From assembly GCA_964465015.1 (NCBI GenBank), contig CAYXHP010000150.1, positions 1 through 64,000 on the forward strand: a stretch of DNA of 64,000 bases, in the 5' to 3' direction. Shown in pieces: positions 34,892 to 43,494 of this stretch (positions are counted from its first letter, which is position 1; each line of letters begins with the position of its first letter). The notes beneath the pieces were generated by a model. It saw only the letters and a list, made by a program, of their open reading frames with translations, was not told the origin of the DNA and made no database searches. This stretch comes from Humimonas sp964465015 (GTDB taxonomy: Bacteria; Gemmatimonadota; Gemmatimonadetes; Palauibacterales; Palauibacteraceae). Both the position numbers and the translations under genes were made by a program.

Positions 34892-36525
34892 CGGCTCCCC
34901 CCGCCGGAGCCCGGGCCGGCCCGGGAGAGCAGGGGCGTCCCATCCCAGTCGACCGACAGGGCGGTCACGCCGTGGCGTACGAAGAGCCCCGGGCGCGTGT
35001 CCACGAGCGGCACGAGAGCCCCCCCACTCTCCAGCCACGGGAGCGCCCGCTCGAGAGCCCCGCGCGCCGCGCAGGGCGCCAGGACCCTGCGGGGGAGAGA
35101 CACCACGTAGGCGGGATCCTCCGCGCCGCGAGCCGAGGCGGTCAGCACCTCGGGAACCAGCGGCGACGAGCGCCATGCGGCGTCCGGGGACGCCCCCAGC
35201 AGCCGCTGCACCTCGGCGCCGATCGAATCGGAGCCCGCCGGGCCCGAGGCGAGGGCCACGAGCCGGTCCGCCAGGTCCCGGGCGGCCGGGTCTCCGAGGG
35301 GATAGGCGAGCCTGAGCGGCCCCGCGCGGCGCCCCGACGCCACCGCGCCTTCCGGCCGGACGCGTAACCCGGCCGCGGCCGCCGCGACCCGCCCCCGCGC
35401 CTCCCGGGTACCCGCCCCGGGCGCGGCGGAGCTCCCCGACGGCGCTCCCGCGTCGCAGACGGCCCGGCGCCATCCGATGGGGTCGGCGGGCACCGCCCTC
35501 CCGCGCACCGCGTCCCGGGCCAGCGAGGCTCGCAGCGCGACGAGGGCTTCCGCCCCCTCGGCGGGGGCGGCCGTGGCGCCCGGAACGGCCAGGGCGTAGA
35601 CGCGGTCCCGGGGGACGGGCAAGACCTCGTAGTCCGGGAGGCTGGCCGCGTAGTCGGCGGCGCGCCGGTCGGGATCGACCAGGAGGTCCACGCCGGCGTC
35701 CAGCAGATCGCGCTCGTCCCGGTCCGGGGGCACGGTCAGAAGGCGCCAGGTCGAGAGCGCCCGCCCCCCGGTCGGCGCGGGAGCGGGAAGAAGGAGGAGC
35801 GCCACCGAGTCGCCGGTCGGGTCCCCCGGCCGGAAGGGTCCGCTCCCGAGCGGCCAGGAGCCCGGCCCGGCTCGGAGCACCGAGAGCCCGGGCTCGGCGA
35901 AGGCCGACGGCGGGGTCGGGCCGGAGAAGAAGGCCACGAGAGTGGATGCGTCCTCGACGCGCGTGCTGTCGGGAAGGACGGGCGGCGGCCGCGCGGAGGC
36001 GCTCCCGAACGCTCCCTCTCCGACGCCGGGACCGCTTCGTTCTCTCTCCTCCGAGAGTCGGCGCCAGCTCCACGCGACATCTCCCGCCGTCACCTGCGTG
36101 CCGTCCCAGAACCGGGCATCCGGCCGCAGGCGGAAGGTGAAGCGGCGGCCCTCGTCGGACGCGCTCCACGAGGCGGCGAGGCCGCGGTGGAGTCCGCCCC
36201 GGCAGTCCACGCGAATCAGGGTCTCGTACAGCTGGCGGAAGACGAGACGCTCGGCGGCGTTCCTGGCGTACGGAACGTCGCGAGGGCGCACCGCGCCGGC
36301 GACGGCCACGGTCAGGGTTCCGGGGCGGGCCGGGAGGAGGGACTCGGACGGGCATTCCGGCTGCCCGGCCGTCCCGACGGCGATCCAGTTCCCCGGCCCT
36401 CCCGCCGCGCCCGATGGGGCCGGTTCGGCCGGTCCCGCGGGGGGACCACCCGCTGACGCGCAGGCGGCCAACGCGGCCATCCCGGCCGCGGCCGAGACGC
36501 GCCGGATCCGCGACATCATCCTCAC
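34888..36525 (-). CDS. Family 5 extracellular solute-binding lipoprotein, in a two-component operon
   Basis: About 545 aa. A lipoprotein signal (GMAALAACASAGG) is followed by the SBP_bac_5 layout: ERLVFRQLYETLIRVDCRGG, LAASWSASDEGRRFTFRLRP, DARFWDGTQVTAGDVAWSWR. These are the typical peptide/nickel-binding-protein features; the second lobe is more divergent and Ala/Gly-rich. No ABC permease or ATPase lies nearby. The gene overlaps the kinase by 4 bp, so it probably serves as a ligand receptor for signalling rather than for uptake. GTG 36525 or the following ATGs could be the start. Confidence 0.8.
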   Translation of the reverse strand: MRMMSRIRRVSAAAGMAALAACASAGGPPAGPAEPAPSGAAGGPGNWIAVGTAGQPECPSESLLPARPGTLTVAVAGAVRPRDVPYARNAAERLVFRQLYETLIRVDCRGGLHRGLAASWSASDEGRRFTFRLRPDARFWDGTQVTAGDVAWSWRRLSEERERSGPGVGEGAFGSASARPPPVLPDSTRVEDASTLVAFFSGPTPPSAFAEPGLSVLRAGPGSWPLGSGPFRPGDPTGDSVALLLLPAPAPTGGRALSTWRLLTVPPDRDERDLLDAGVDLLVDPDRRAADYAASLPDYEVLPVPRDRVYALAVPGATAAPAEGAEALVALRASLARDAVRGRAVPADPIGWRRAVCDAGAPSGSSAAPGAGTREARGRVAAAAAGLRVRPEGAVASGRRAGPLRLAYPLGDPAARDLADRLVALASGPAGSDSIGAEVQRLLGASPDAAWRSSPLVPEVLTASARGAEDPAYVVSLPRRVLAPCAARGALERALPWLESGGALVPLVDTRPGLFVRHGVTALSVDWDGTPLLSRAGPGSGGGSR

Positions 36526-36590
36526 GCGTTCCGCCTACCCCGGGCGGCCTTCGACTTGCCCGCGGGCCGGGCGGCCGCTAGCCGTCGGCC

Positions 36591-38054
36591 ATGGCCCTCG
36601 AGCGCTATCTCGATCTCGTTCCCGAGCCGCGGCGGTTCCTGGAGGCCGTCGCCCGCCCCGAGCCCACGACCGTGCGGATCCGCGCCGGGCGGGCGGCCGC
36701 CGCCGAGGTCCTCGAGGACCTGCGGTCCGGCGGCTTCGTCCTCGAAGCGGTGCCGGGGCTGGACGACGTCTACCACGTGAGGGAGGCGCCGCGGGCCGTC
36801 AGTCGGACCCTGCAGCACTGGCGGGGCGACTTCTACATCCAGCAGGCCAGCACCGCCGTCGCCGCCCCGGCACTCGGACCGCGGCCCGGGGAACGGGTGC
36901 TCGACCTGTGCGCGGCGCCCGGCGGCAAGACCACTCACCTGTCGGACCTCATGGGGGAGCGAGGCTGCCTGGTCGCGGCCGACCGGAGCGAGAAGCGCAT
37001 CCGCGCCCTCCTCGGCAACGTCTACCGGCTGCTCCACGCCGGCGTGCTGGTCGTGGCCGCCGACGGCCGGCACTTCCCGTCGGGAGCGCTCTTCGACCGC
37101 GTGCTGGTCGATGCACCCTGCTCGGGCGAGGGGAACGTCCGGCGCCAGGGAGGCGAGGTGGACGCGCCCACCGACAGCTACCACGAATACGCCACCTCCC
37201 TGCAGACGTCGCTCCTGCGGCGGGCGATCGAGCTCACGAGGCCGGGCGGCACGATCCTGTACTCCACGTGCACGTTCGCCCCCGAGGAGAACGAGGCGGT
37301 CGTCGACGCGATCCTCCAGGAGCTTCCCGTGCACCTGGAGCCGCTCCCGCTGGACCTCCCGCACGCCCCGGGGCTGACCGGGTTCGAGGGCCGCCGCTAC
37401 GATCCGTCCCTCCAGCTGGCCTGGCGCATCTATCCCCATCACCTCGACTCCGGAGGACTCTTCCTGGCCCGCCTGCGCAGGGAGGGCGGGCTCGACGAGG
37501 GAACCGACCGCGAAGGCTGGACCCCGGTACCGCCCGCCTTCCCGGGAGAGGAAGGCGCCGTCGGGGAGGGCGCACGTCGGGTGACGGACGGACTCCGACG
37601 CCTGGAGGCGAGCTTCGAGATCCCCGAAGCCCGGCTCGCGGAGGCGGGCTGGATGGCGCGTGGCGACAGCCTGTGGGGACACCGTCTGGACGCGTGGCCA
37701 CTCGAGGCGTGGGAAGGCTCCGACGCGTGGCGGTTCGTGTCGCTGGGCGTCCGGGTCATGCGAGAGGACAGGAGATACGGGTTTCGGCCCACGAACGACG
37801 GGCTCCGCTGGCTGGGGCCGGATCTGGCCCGCCGCGTCGTGGCGTTCGGGCGCGAGGACTGCCTCCGCCTCCTGGAGGGAGCGCCGCTCGCGGCCAGAGT
37901 CCCGGGCGGGAACGGCAACGTGGCGCTGGCACTCGAGGACCGGGTGGTCGGCCGGGGCGTGCTCCGCGATGGCGTGGTCCGCTCCGAGATCCCGCGCGCT
38001 CGGGCGCGGCCGCTTCGGGAGATCCTCATGGCCGACCTCGGATACAGCCGGTAG
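36591..38054 (+). CDS. NOL1/NOP2/Sun-family RNA (cytosine-C5) methyltransferase (RsmF-like)
   Basis: 487 aa. The SAM-binding motif DLCAAPGGKTTHLSD (105-119) and both catalytic cysteines are present: Cys177 in DAPCSGEGNVRR and Cys227 in STCTFAPEENE. A long C-terminal region (about 300-487) resembles the extended tail and PUA-like part of RsmF. It methylates C5 of cytosine in rRNA, or possibly tRNA. The FtcD-like gene starts 9 bp after the stop, so they may be co-transcribed, although the functions are unrelated. Confidence 0.93.
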   Translation: MALERYLDLVPEPRRFLEAVARPEPTTVRIRAGRAAAAEVLEDLRSGGFVLEAVPGLDDVYHVREAPRAVSRTLQHWRGDFYIQQASTAVAAPALGPRPGERVLDLCAAPGGKTTHLSDLMGERGCLVAADRSEKRIRALLGNVYRLLHAGVLVVAADGRHFPSGALFDRVLVDAPCSGEGNVRRQGGEVDAPTDSYHEYATSLQTSLLRRAIELTRPGGTILYSTCTFAPEENEAVVDAILQELPVHLEPLPLDLPHAPGLTGFEGRRYDPSLQLAWRIYPHHLDSGGLFLARLRREGGLDEGTDREGWTPVPPAFPGEEGAVGEGARRVTDGLRRLEASFEIPEARLAEAGWMARGDSLWGHRLDAWPLEAWEGSDAWRFVSLGVRVMREDRRYGFRPTNDGLRWLGPDLARRVVAFGREDCLRLLEGAPLAARVPGGNGNVALALEDRVVGRGVLRDGVVRSEIPRARARPLREILMADLGYSR

Positions 38055-38063
38055 CTTCGCGGC

Positions 38064-39005
38064 ATGTCTCCATCGGGTCCCCTGGTCGAATGCGTCCCCA
38101 ACGTGAGCGAGGGCCGCGATCCGGCCGTCCTCGACGCGATCGCTTCCGCGCTGCGCTCGGTGGACGAAGTGGCCCTGCTCGACGTGGACCCGGATCGGTG
38201 GCACCACCGGACCGTCTACACCTTCGCGGGGCCCGCCGAGCCCGTCGCGGAGGCGGCCTTCCGGCTGGTCCGGGAGGCCTCCGAACGCATCGACCTCTCG
38301 CGGCACCAGGGCGAGCATCCCCGGATCGGGGCGGCGGATGTCGTTCCGTTCGTACCGCTGCGCGGGCTGGACCTGGGCCCACTGGAGGCCGCGGGCATGG
38401 ACGTGTGCGTGGAGCTGGCCGGCCGCGTGGGCCAACGCGTGGCCGACGAGCTCGGAGTGCCGGTCTACCTGTACGGACGGGCCGCCCGGCGACCCGAGAG
38501 GTCCGTCCCCGCCCCGTTTCGGCGCGGCGGATTCGAGGCGCTCCGCGAGGCGATCGCCACCGACGCGGACCGCGCGCCGGACCTCGGTCCCGCCCGCGTC
38601 CATCCCTCGGCCGGGGCTTCCGCGATCGGCGCCCGCGAGATCCTGGTGGCGTTCAACCTCCTGCTGGACACCGACGACGTCGACGTGGCCTCCCGGGTCG
38701 CACGCCGCATCCGGCAGTCGAGCGGAGGCCTGCCGCGCGTCCAGGCCCTCGGCTTCCGGGTGGCGGGTCGGGCCCAGGTCTCCACGAATCTGCTGGACGT
38801 TGATGTCTCCCCTCCGGCGAGGGTGTTCGAGGCCGTCGCCCGGGCGGCCGCTCGTCTGGGCGCCAGGATCGTCTCGAGCGAGGTCGTGGGTCTCGCGCCC
38901 GAGCGCTGCCTGCCGCCGGACGCCGAGACGTCCCTCCTCCTCGATGCGCCGCGGGAGCGCCGGCTGCTCGAGCCCCGGATCCGGGCCGCGTTCGGCGCGG
39001 CCTGA
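38064..39005 (+). CDS. Glutamate formimidoyltransferase
   Basis: 313 aa, matching the formiminotransferase N- and C-terminal domains without the cyclodeaminase part. Motifs are LVECVPNVSEGRD at the start, HHRTVYTFAGPAE, and RIGAADVVPFVPLRG. The enzyme passes the formimino group of N-formimino-glutamate to tetrahydrofolate, the last step of histidine degradation. No other hut gene is nearby. A related role as a formyltransferase on folate is possible. Confidence 0.92.
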   Translation: MSPSGPLVECVPNVSEGRDPAVLDAIASALRSVDEVALLDVDPDRWHHRTVYTFAGPAEPVAEAAFRLVREASERIDLSRHQGEHPRIGAADVVPFVPLRGLDLGPLEAAGMDVCVELAGRVGQRVADELGVPVYLYGRAARRPERSVPAPFRRGGFEALREAIATDADRAPDLGPARVHPSAGASAIGAREILVAFNLLLDTDDVDVASRVARRIRQSSGGLPRVQALGFRVAGRAQVSTNLLDVDVSPPARVFEAVARAAARLGARIVSSEVVGLAPERCLPPDAETSLLLDAPRERRLLEPRIRAAFGAA

Positions 39006-39080
39006 GGCCCCCCACGAAGCACGCCGGCGGCGGAAGCGCCGGCCGGCCCTCTCGCGCCGGGATTCGCCGCCCGGCCGCGG

Positions 39081-40043
39081 CTAGCGGGTCGCTGCGGGCG
39101 GCTCGAGCGGAGGCAGGGCGGCCTCGATGGCGCCGCGCCGCTCCTCGAGCCACGGCGGCAGGATCAGCCGGCTCCCCAGCTCCTCCACGGCCTCGTCTCG
39201 ACCGAAGCCCGGCCCCGCGGTCGCCAGCTCGAACAGGACGCCGCCGGGCTCACGGAAGTAGACCGATCGGAACCAGAAACGGTCGATGGGCTCGGTGGCC
39301 CGGAGACCCGCGGCCAGGACGCGCTCCCGCACCGCCGCCTGCTCGTCGTCGTCTTCGACGAGGAAAGCCACGTGGTGGACGCCGCCCGTGCCCCACCTGC
39401 CCTGGCGCGCGCCCGGCGCCTCCCGCACCTCCAGCCAGCGGCCCGCTCCGCCTCCCTCCACGCCGTAGCGCCACCACCCATCCGACTCGCCCGCCTCGCG
39501 GAAGCCGAGCACATCCTCCAGGACGCGGCCGGTGGCGCCCCCATCCCGCACCACCAGTCTCACTCCGTGCATGCCGCGGAGCTGTCGGTCCGGGGAGACC
39601 GGTCCGGCGGTCCACGGCTCCCACGCGCGCTCATCGTCGGTCTCGACGAGTGCCAGCCGCTGGCCGTGCGGATCGCGGAAGGGGAGGACCGGCTGGCCGA
39701 AGCGCAGCTCGCGGCGACCGGCCCGGATGCCGGCGTCGGCCAGACGCTCACGCCACCAGTCGAGACTCCCGGACGGCACCCCGAACTGGACCTCCTGCGC
39801 CTGGCCGGCGCCCTCGAGCACGGGGTCCATGTCGGGCCAGGGGAAGAACGTGAGATCGGTGCCGGGCGTCCCCACAGCGTCCGCGTAGAACAGGTGATAG
39901 CTGCCGGGCACGTCCTGGTTCACGCTCCGCTTGACCAGGCGGAGGCCCAGCGTGCCGACGTAGAAGTCCAGGTTCTCCTGGGGCTCGGAGGCGATGGCGG
40001 TGACGTGGTGAAGACCGTGGACTCCCGTGCCGCTGGATGCCAT
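39081..40043 (-). CDS. Two-domain VOC (glyoxalase-fold) ring-cleaving dioxygenase
   Basis: 320 aa with two VOC modules. The first starts GLHHVTAIASEPQENLDFYV and the second GVRLVVRDGGATGRVLEDVL / GGVHHVAFLVEDDDEQ. The likely metal ligands are His in LHHVT, His in GVHHVAF and Glu in GVLFELAT. The architecture is that of MhqO/LinE-type hydroquinone dioxygenases. The substrate is unknown. The gene is convergent with the FtcD gene, and its ATG 40043 is preceded by GGAGCGGGAG. Confidence 0.87.
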   Translation of the reverse strand: MASSGTGVHGLHHVTAIASEPQENLDFYVGTLGLRLVKRSVNQDVPGSYHLFYADAVGTPGTDLTFFPWPDMDPVLEGAGQAQEVQFGVPSGSLDWWRERLADAGIRAGRRELRFGQPVLPFRDPHGQRLALVETDDERAWEPWTAGPVSPDRQLRGMHGVRLVVRDGGATGRVLEDVLGFREAGESDGWWRYGVEGGGAGRWLEVREAPGARQGRWGTGGVHHVAFLVEDDDEQAAVRERVLAAGLRATEPIDRFWFRSVYFREPGGVLFELATAGPGFGRDEAVEELGSRLILPPWLEERRGAIEAALPPLEPPAATR

Positions 40044-40343
40044 GGCGTGCTCTCCCGCTCCTTCGGTTCGTGGAACCGGCCCGGTCGTCCGCGTACAGGT
40101 GGCCGGAGGTCAGGCATACACCGCAGGCGGCGCGGAGGACCGACGCGCTCCCCACAGCGCGTGGCGCCCGCCTCCCCACGCCGCCCTAAGCCGATTCCCG
40201 ACAGCCCGGGCGTGGAACGGCGAGTAGCATCAGCCTGGGATGGTCGGCCCGGTCGTATGGTCGCCGGGCGCGGTCCCGAATCTCCGGCGCGGCCGAAGTG
40301 GAGTCGCGGCACGGGGGCGCAGGACGCGAGCGGGAGGTGATCG
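40044..40343. other. Divergent intergenic region, no feature recognised
   Basis: 300 bp between two divergent genes (dioxygenase and small lipoprotein). It presumably holds both promoters, but no clear -35/-10 pair, palindrome or RNA element stands out. A GGGAGGTGATCG ribosome site for the lipoprotein lies at its right end. Confidence 0.5.
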
Positions 40344-40859
40344 ATGAGCGGCGCGTGGAGGTGGACCGCCATGGCGTGGATCCTCGCGGGAGGCTGGGCC
40401 TGCGCGAGCGCGGCACCGGCCGTGCCGATGACGGGCGAGCTCTCGGCGATCGGCTCCCTCTCGGGCCGCTGGGCCGGCCGCTACGAGAGCCGCTCGACCG
40501 GGCGGTACGGCTCGATCGCCTTCCAGCTCGAGGCGGGACGCGACACGGCCCGGGGGGAGGTGCAGATGATCCCGGCCGGCCGCGCCGAGCCGCTGAACCG
40601 GATGGATGGCTACAGGGGCGTGCGGGCCGAGGACAACCGCTCTCCCCGCTTCCTCACTATCCGCTTCGTGGGGGTGGCCGGAGGGTCGGTGCGCGGCTCT
40701 CTCGATCCCTACCTGGACCCGGACACCGGGCTCGTCCTCCTCACCAGCTTCCGTGGCGTGGTGCGCGGAGACTCGATCGTGGGCACCTTCGAGTCCAGGT
40801 CGGAGCGCTCGGGGGTGCTCTCCACCGGACGCTGGTGGGTGGCCCGGCGCGCGCCGTAG
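40344..40859 (+). CDS. Small exported or lipoprotein of unknown function
   Basis: 171 aa. An N-terminal signal with a possible lipobox (AWILAGGWACAS) is followed by a single beta-rich domain: LSGRWAGRYESRSTGRYGSI, FQLEAGRDTARGEVQM, IVGTFESRSERSG, STGRWWVARR. The pattern resembles a lipocalin-like or DUF-type barrel, but no family can be named. ATG 40344 follows GGGAGGTGATCG. It is flanked by a divergent dioxygenase and a convergent esterase-like gene. Confidence 0.7.
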   Translation: MSGAWRWTAMAWILAGGWACASAAPAVPMTGELSAIGSLSGRWAGRYESRSTGRYGSIAFQLEAGRDTARGEVQMIPAGRAEPLNRMDGYRGVRAEDNRSPRFLTIRFVGVAGGSVRGSLDPYLDPDTGLVLLTSFRGVVRGDSIVGTFESRSERSGVLSTGRWWVARRAP

Positions 40860-40976
40860 CGGCGACCGGCCCGGCTCGCCGGGGCCACGGCAGCTCCGGC
40901 GCGCCCCCTCACCTTCCACGTGCCGGGGAGCGTAGGCCGACCACGCGGGCGGCCGACGCTCCGGGCATCGTGCCTC

Positions 40977-42788
40977 CTACCGGTAGCGCCAGCCCATCGG
41001 CGCGTCCTTCGGTGCCTGCGACACGATCCACTCCGCCATCTCCTTCAGGATCCCGGGCGTGGTGGTGTGCTGCCAGCCGTGGCTCTTTTCCGGCCTGCCG
41101 AAGTGGAAGGTCCCCGGGACGTGGGGGCCCGTGGTCGAGTCCATGAACGCCTGCAGCCGGTAGACGGCCAGGTTCAGGTAGAAGTTGTCGGCGTCCCCCA
41201 CGTCGACGTGGATCTTCCCCTTCAGCTTCGGTCCGACCTCGGACCAGTGCTCGGCCAGGTACGCCCTGAGGTCGTAGCCGTGACGCTTCATGTACTCGGC
41301 CACCGAATGGTCGATATGCCCGGTGCGCTTGTCCCACAGGGGCTTCGGATAGCCCTCCTGACCGACCGGACCGAACACGGCCTCCCAGGCGTTGAGCTGC
41401 TGGCCCGAGCGGCCGTGGCTCCCGAGCACGGCCTCCAGCCGGCTGAACTCCCGCACCGACAGCACGGGCTGGCCGTCGGCCAGGCGCATGATGTAGCGCT
41501 CGGGGTGGCTCCACTCGGTCACGGGGGTGAACGGGAGCCCCCCGCCGGCCTGGTCGTTCTGGAACACGAAGGCGCTCGTGTCGCTGTAGATGTCCACCAT
41601 GTCGTACGAGCGGAAGTCGACGGGATCCGGGTAGAGCGTCCACGTCCCGTCGAAGAAGTCCGGGTGGTAGACCTGGAGCGCGATGGACTCCCAACCACCC
41701 GTGGAGCCTCCGGTCAAAGTCCGCGCCCAGGGCTGGCGGATCATGCGGAAGTGGCTCTCGAGGTAGGGGATGAGCTCCTGCAGGATCGCGTCGCCGTACG
41801 GCCCGTCGTTGGCCGAGTTCACCGCGTAGGAGTCGTCGAAGTAGGGCGTCGGGTGCTGGAAGGTGACCGCGATCATGCGCGGGAAGCCGGGCGAGGTCCA
41901 GGCGAGGTAGAACTGGTGGCCGGTCTCGCGGTTCAGACTCGCGAACATGCTCGTGGCCCACGCGGGCATCGGCTGGCTGTCGGGGCTGAACCCGAACGGA
42001 GGCCGGAGGTTGAAGTGCCCCTGCTCGTACACCACCGGGTAGCGCACCTCCGGGTGCTTGTCGTAGCCCTTCGGCAGGAGCACCGTGGCCCCCAGGTACA
42101 TCGGGTGGCCCCAGAACTTCGTGAGCAGATCGCTCTGGATCTTGACGTGCTTCACCCACTTCGTGTCCTCCGGCATCTCGATCGGCGGGATCTCGTGCCG
42201 GAGCTGGAGGGTCACATCCCACCCGGCGGCCGGGTCCAGGTGCACGTTCTGCACGTCGCTCACCAGGTTGCCCGGCGACGCATTGAACTGCTGACCCTCC
42301 CAGTGGTCCATGTGGGCCCAGATCGTGTGCCCGTCGGAGCGCGGGAAGCGCGTGTACACGTTCAGGATTGCCTGGACGTAGTAGTCGCCGGCCGGGAGGT
42401 CCGAGAGGCGCTCGACCGGGTAGCCGGGCGTCGAGCCGTCGATGGTCGCCGCCTGCCCGGGCGAGAGGGAGTCCACGTCGACCGCGAACATCGGGATCGT
42501 CTGTACGAAGGAGCCCGCCTGGAGGCGCGGCGGGGGCGAGGATCGCCGGCTGATCACGACGAACATCCGCCCCGTGATCGGCCCGCGGTGGAGCGAGTCG
42601 GGGAAGCTCACGTGGAATGCCGTGCCAGCGGATCCGTCGCGCGTCACCGACCGCGCGGAGGATCCCGTCGAAGCCTGCGCCGGACGGCATCCGGACAGCG
42701 CCGCCGCCAGAGTCACGACCAGTCCCAGGGCCGCCGCGGCTCGCGACCTCGACACGCCACGCCCCCGGACGGCTCCGCTCGCACGCAT
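40977..42788 (-). CDS. Exported esterase D-like alpha/beta hydrolase
   Basis: 603 aa. A lipoprotein-type signal (GLVVTLAAALSGC) precedes an N-terminal beta domain (about 50-230) that reads like a carrier or Ig-like module (FVQTIPMFAVDVDSLSPGQA). The esterase part has MYLGATVLLPKGYDKHPEVR, the nucleophile elbow GGSTGGWES and late acidic/His residues (DVGDADNFY; EKSHGWQHT). It probably hydrolyses esters outside the cytoplasm; the substrate is unknown. ATG 42788 follows GAGGGGAGAGTC; the longer open frame to 43034 has no support. Confidence 0.82.
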   Translation of the reverse strand: MRASGAVRGRGVSRSRAAAALGLVVTLAAALSGCRPAQASTGSSARSVTRDGSAGTAFHVSFPDSLHRGPITGRMFVVISRRSSPPPRLQAGSFVQTIPMFAVDVDSLSPGQAATIDGSTPGYPVERLSDLPAGDYYVQAILNVYTRFPRSDGHTIWAHMDHWEGQQFNASPGNLVSDVQNVHLDPAAGWDVTLQLRHEIPPIEMPEDTKWVKHVKIQSDLLTKFWGHPMYLGATVLLPKGYDKHPEVRYPVVYEQGHFNLRPPFGFSPDSQPMPAWATSMFASLNRETGHQFYLAWTSPGFPRMIAVTFQHPTPYFDDSYAVNSANDGPYGDAILQELIPYLESHFRMIRQPWARTLTGGSTGGWESIALQVYHPDFFDGTWTLYPDPVDFRSYDMVDIYSDTSAFVFQNDQAGGGLPFTPVTEWSHPERYIMRLADGQPVLSVREFSRLEAVLGSHGRSGQQLNAWEAVFGPVGQEGYPKPLWDKRTGHIDHSVAEYMKRHGYDLRAYLAEHWSEVGPKLKGKIHVDVGDADNFYLNLAVYRLQAFMDSTTGPHVPGTFHFGRPEKSHGWQHTTTPGILKEMAEWIVSQAPKDAPMGWRYR

Positions 42789-42996
42789 GACTCTCCCCTC
42801 GGTTGGAGACGACTCCTCGGTGCGGCCTCGCGCCTCCCGCTCCCGCCCGGCGACTCCGCGCGGTGACGAGGGCACCCAGCATACGGGAGGGCTCCGCCCG
42901 CGGCGAGGGCCAACCGCCCTTGAACCCCGTCCCGACAGCGGCGTACCATGCGCCGAGTCCGGAGGCAGGGGACACGTGCACGAAAGCGGGAGGCCG

Positions 42997-43494
42997 ATGG
43001 CGAGCGCGCTGGTCGGGATCATCATGGGCTCCACCTCCGACTGGGAGACGATGGAGCACGCGGTGCGGATCCTCGAGGAGCTTCAGGTGCCATTCGAGAC
43101 CCGGGTGGTCTCGGCGCACCGGACACCGGATCTCCTGTTCGAGTACGCCTCGACGGCGGAGGGACGGGGACTCGAGGTGATCATCGCGGGGGCCGGAGGG
43201 GCGGCGCACCTTCCGGGCATGACGGCCTCCAAGACCGTCCTGCCGGTTCTGGGCGTGCCGGTCCAATCGAGGGCGCTGAGCGGGCTCGACTCGCTCCTCT
43301 CGATCGTCCAGATGCCGCGCGGCGTGCCGGTCGGCACGCTGGCGATCGGACGCTCCGGGGCCGTGAACGCCGCCCTCCTCTGCGCCGCGATCCTCGGCGC
43401 CTCCCACCCGGAGATCCGGGAGAGGCTCCGGAGCTACCGCGCCGAGCAGACCCGGGCGGTGCTGGAGGACTCGGAGCTCCCGAGCTCGACGTGA
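42997..43494 (+). CDS. purE: 5-(carboxyamino)imidazole ribonucleotide mutase PurE (class I)
   Basis: 165 aa. It shows class I PurE motifs: GIIMGSTSDWETM, VVSAHRTPDLLFEY with the catalytic His, IAGAGGAAHLPGM, and SIVQMPRGVPVGTLAIG. It converts N5-CAIR to CAIR in purine synthesis, using the product of the overlapping purK. ATG 42997 follows GGGAGGCCG. It is the first gene of an unusual overlapping operon purE-purK-Rieske-hydroxylase. Confidence 0.97.
   Translation: MASALVGIIMGSTSDWETMEHAVRILEELQVPFETRVVSAHRTPDLLFEYASTAEGRGLEVIIAGAGGAAHLPGMTASKTVLPVLGVPVQSRALSGLDSLLSIVQMPRGVPVGTLAIGRSGAVNAALLCAAILGASHPEIRERLRSYRAEQTRAVLEDSELPSST

Noticed and set aside
34892..36355. Upstream extension of the histidine kinase frame (1097 aa in total)
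   Set aside because: It overlaps the solute-binding protein in another frame and has Arg/Pro/Gly-rich shadow composition; GTG 34891 with the GTGA overlap is the sensible start.
39006..39080. GC-rich repeats between the convergent FtcD and dioxygenase genes as a terminator
   Set aside because: Only short imperfect stems form and there is no T tract.
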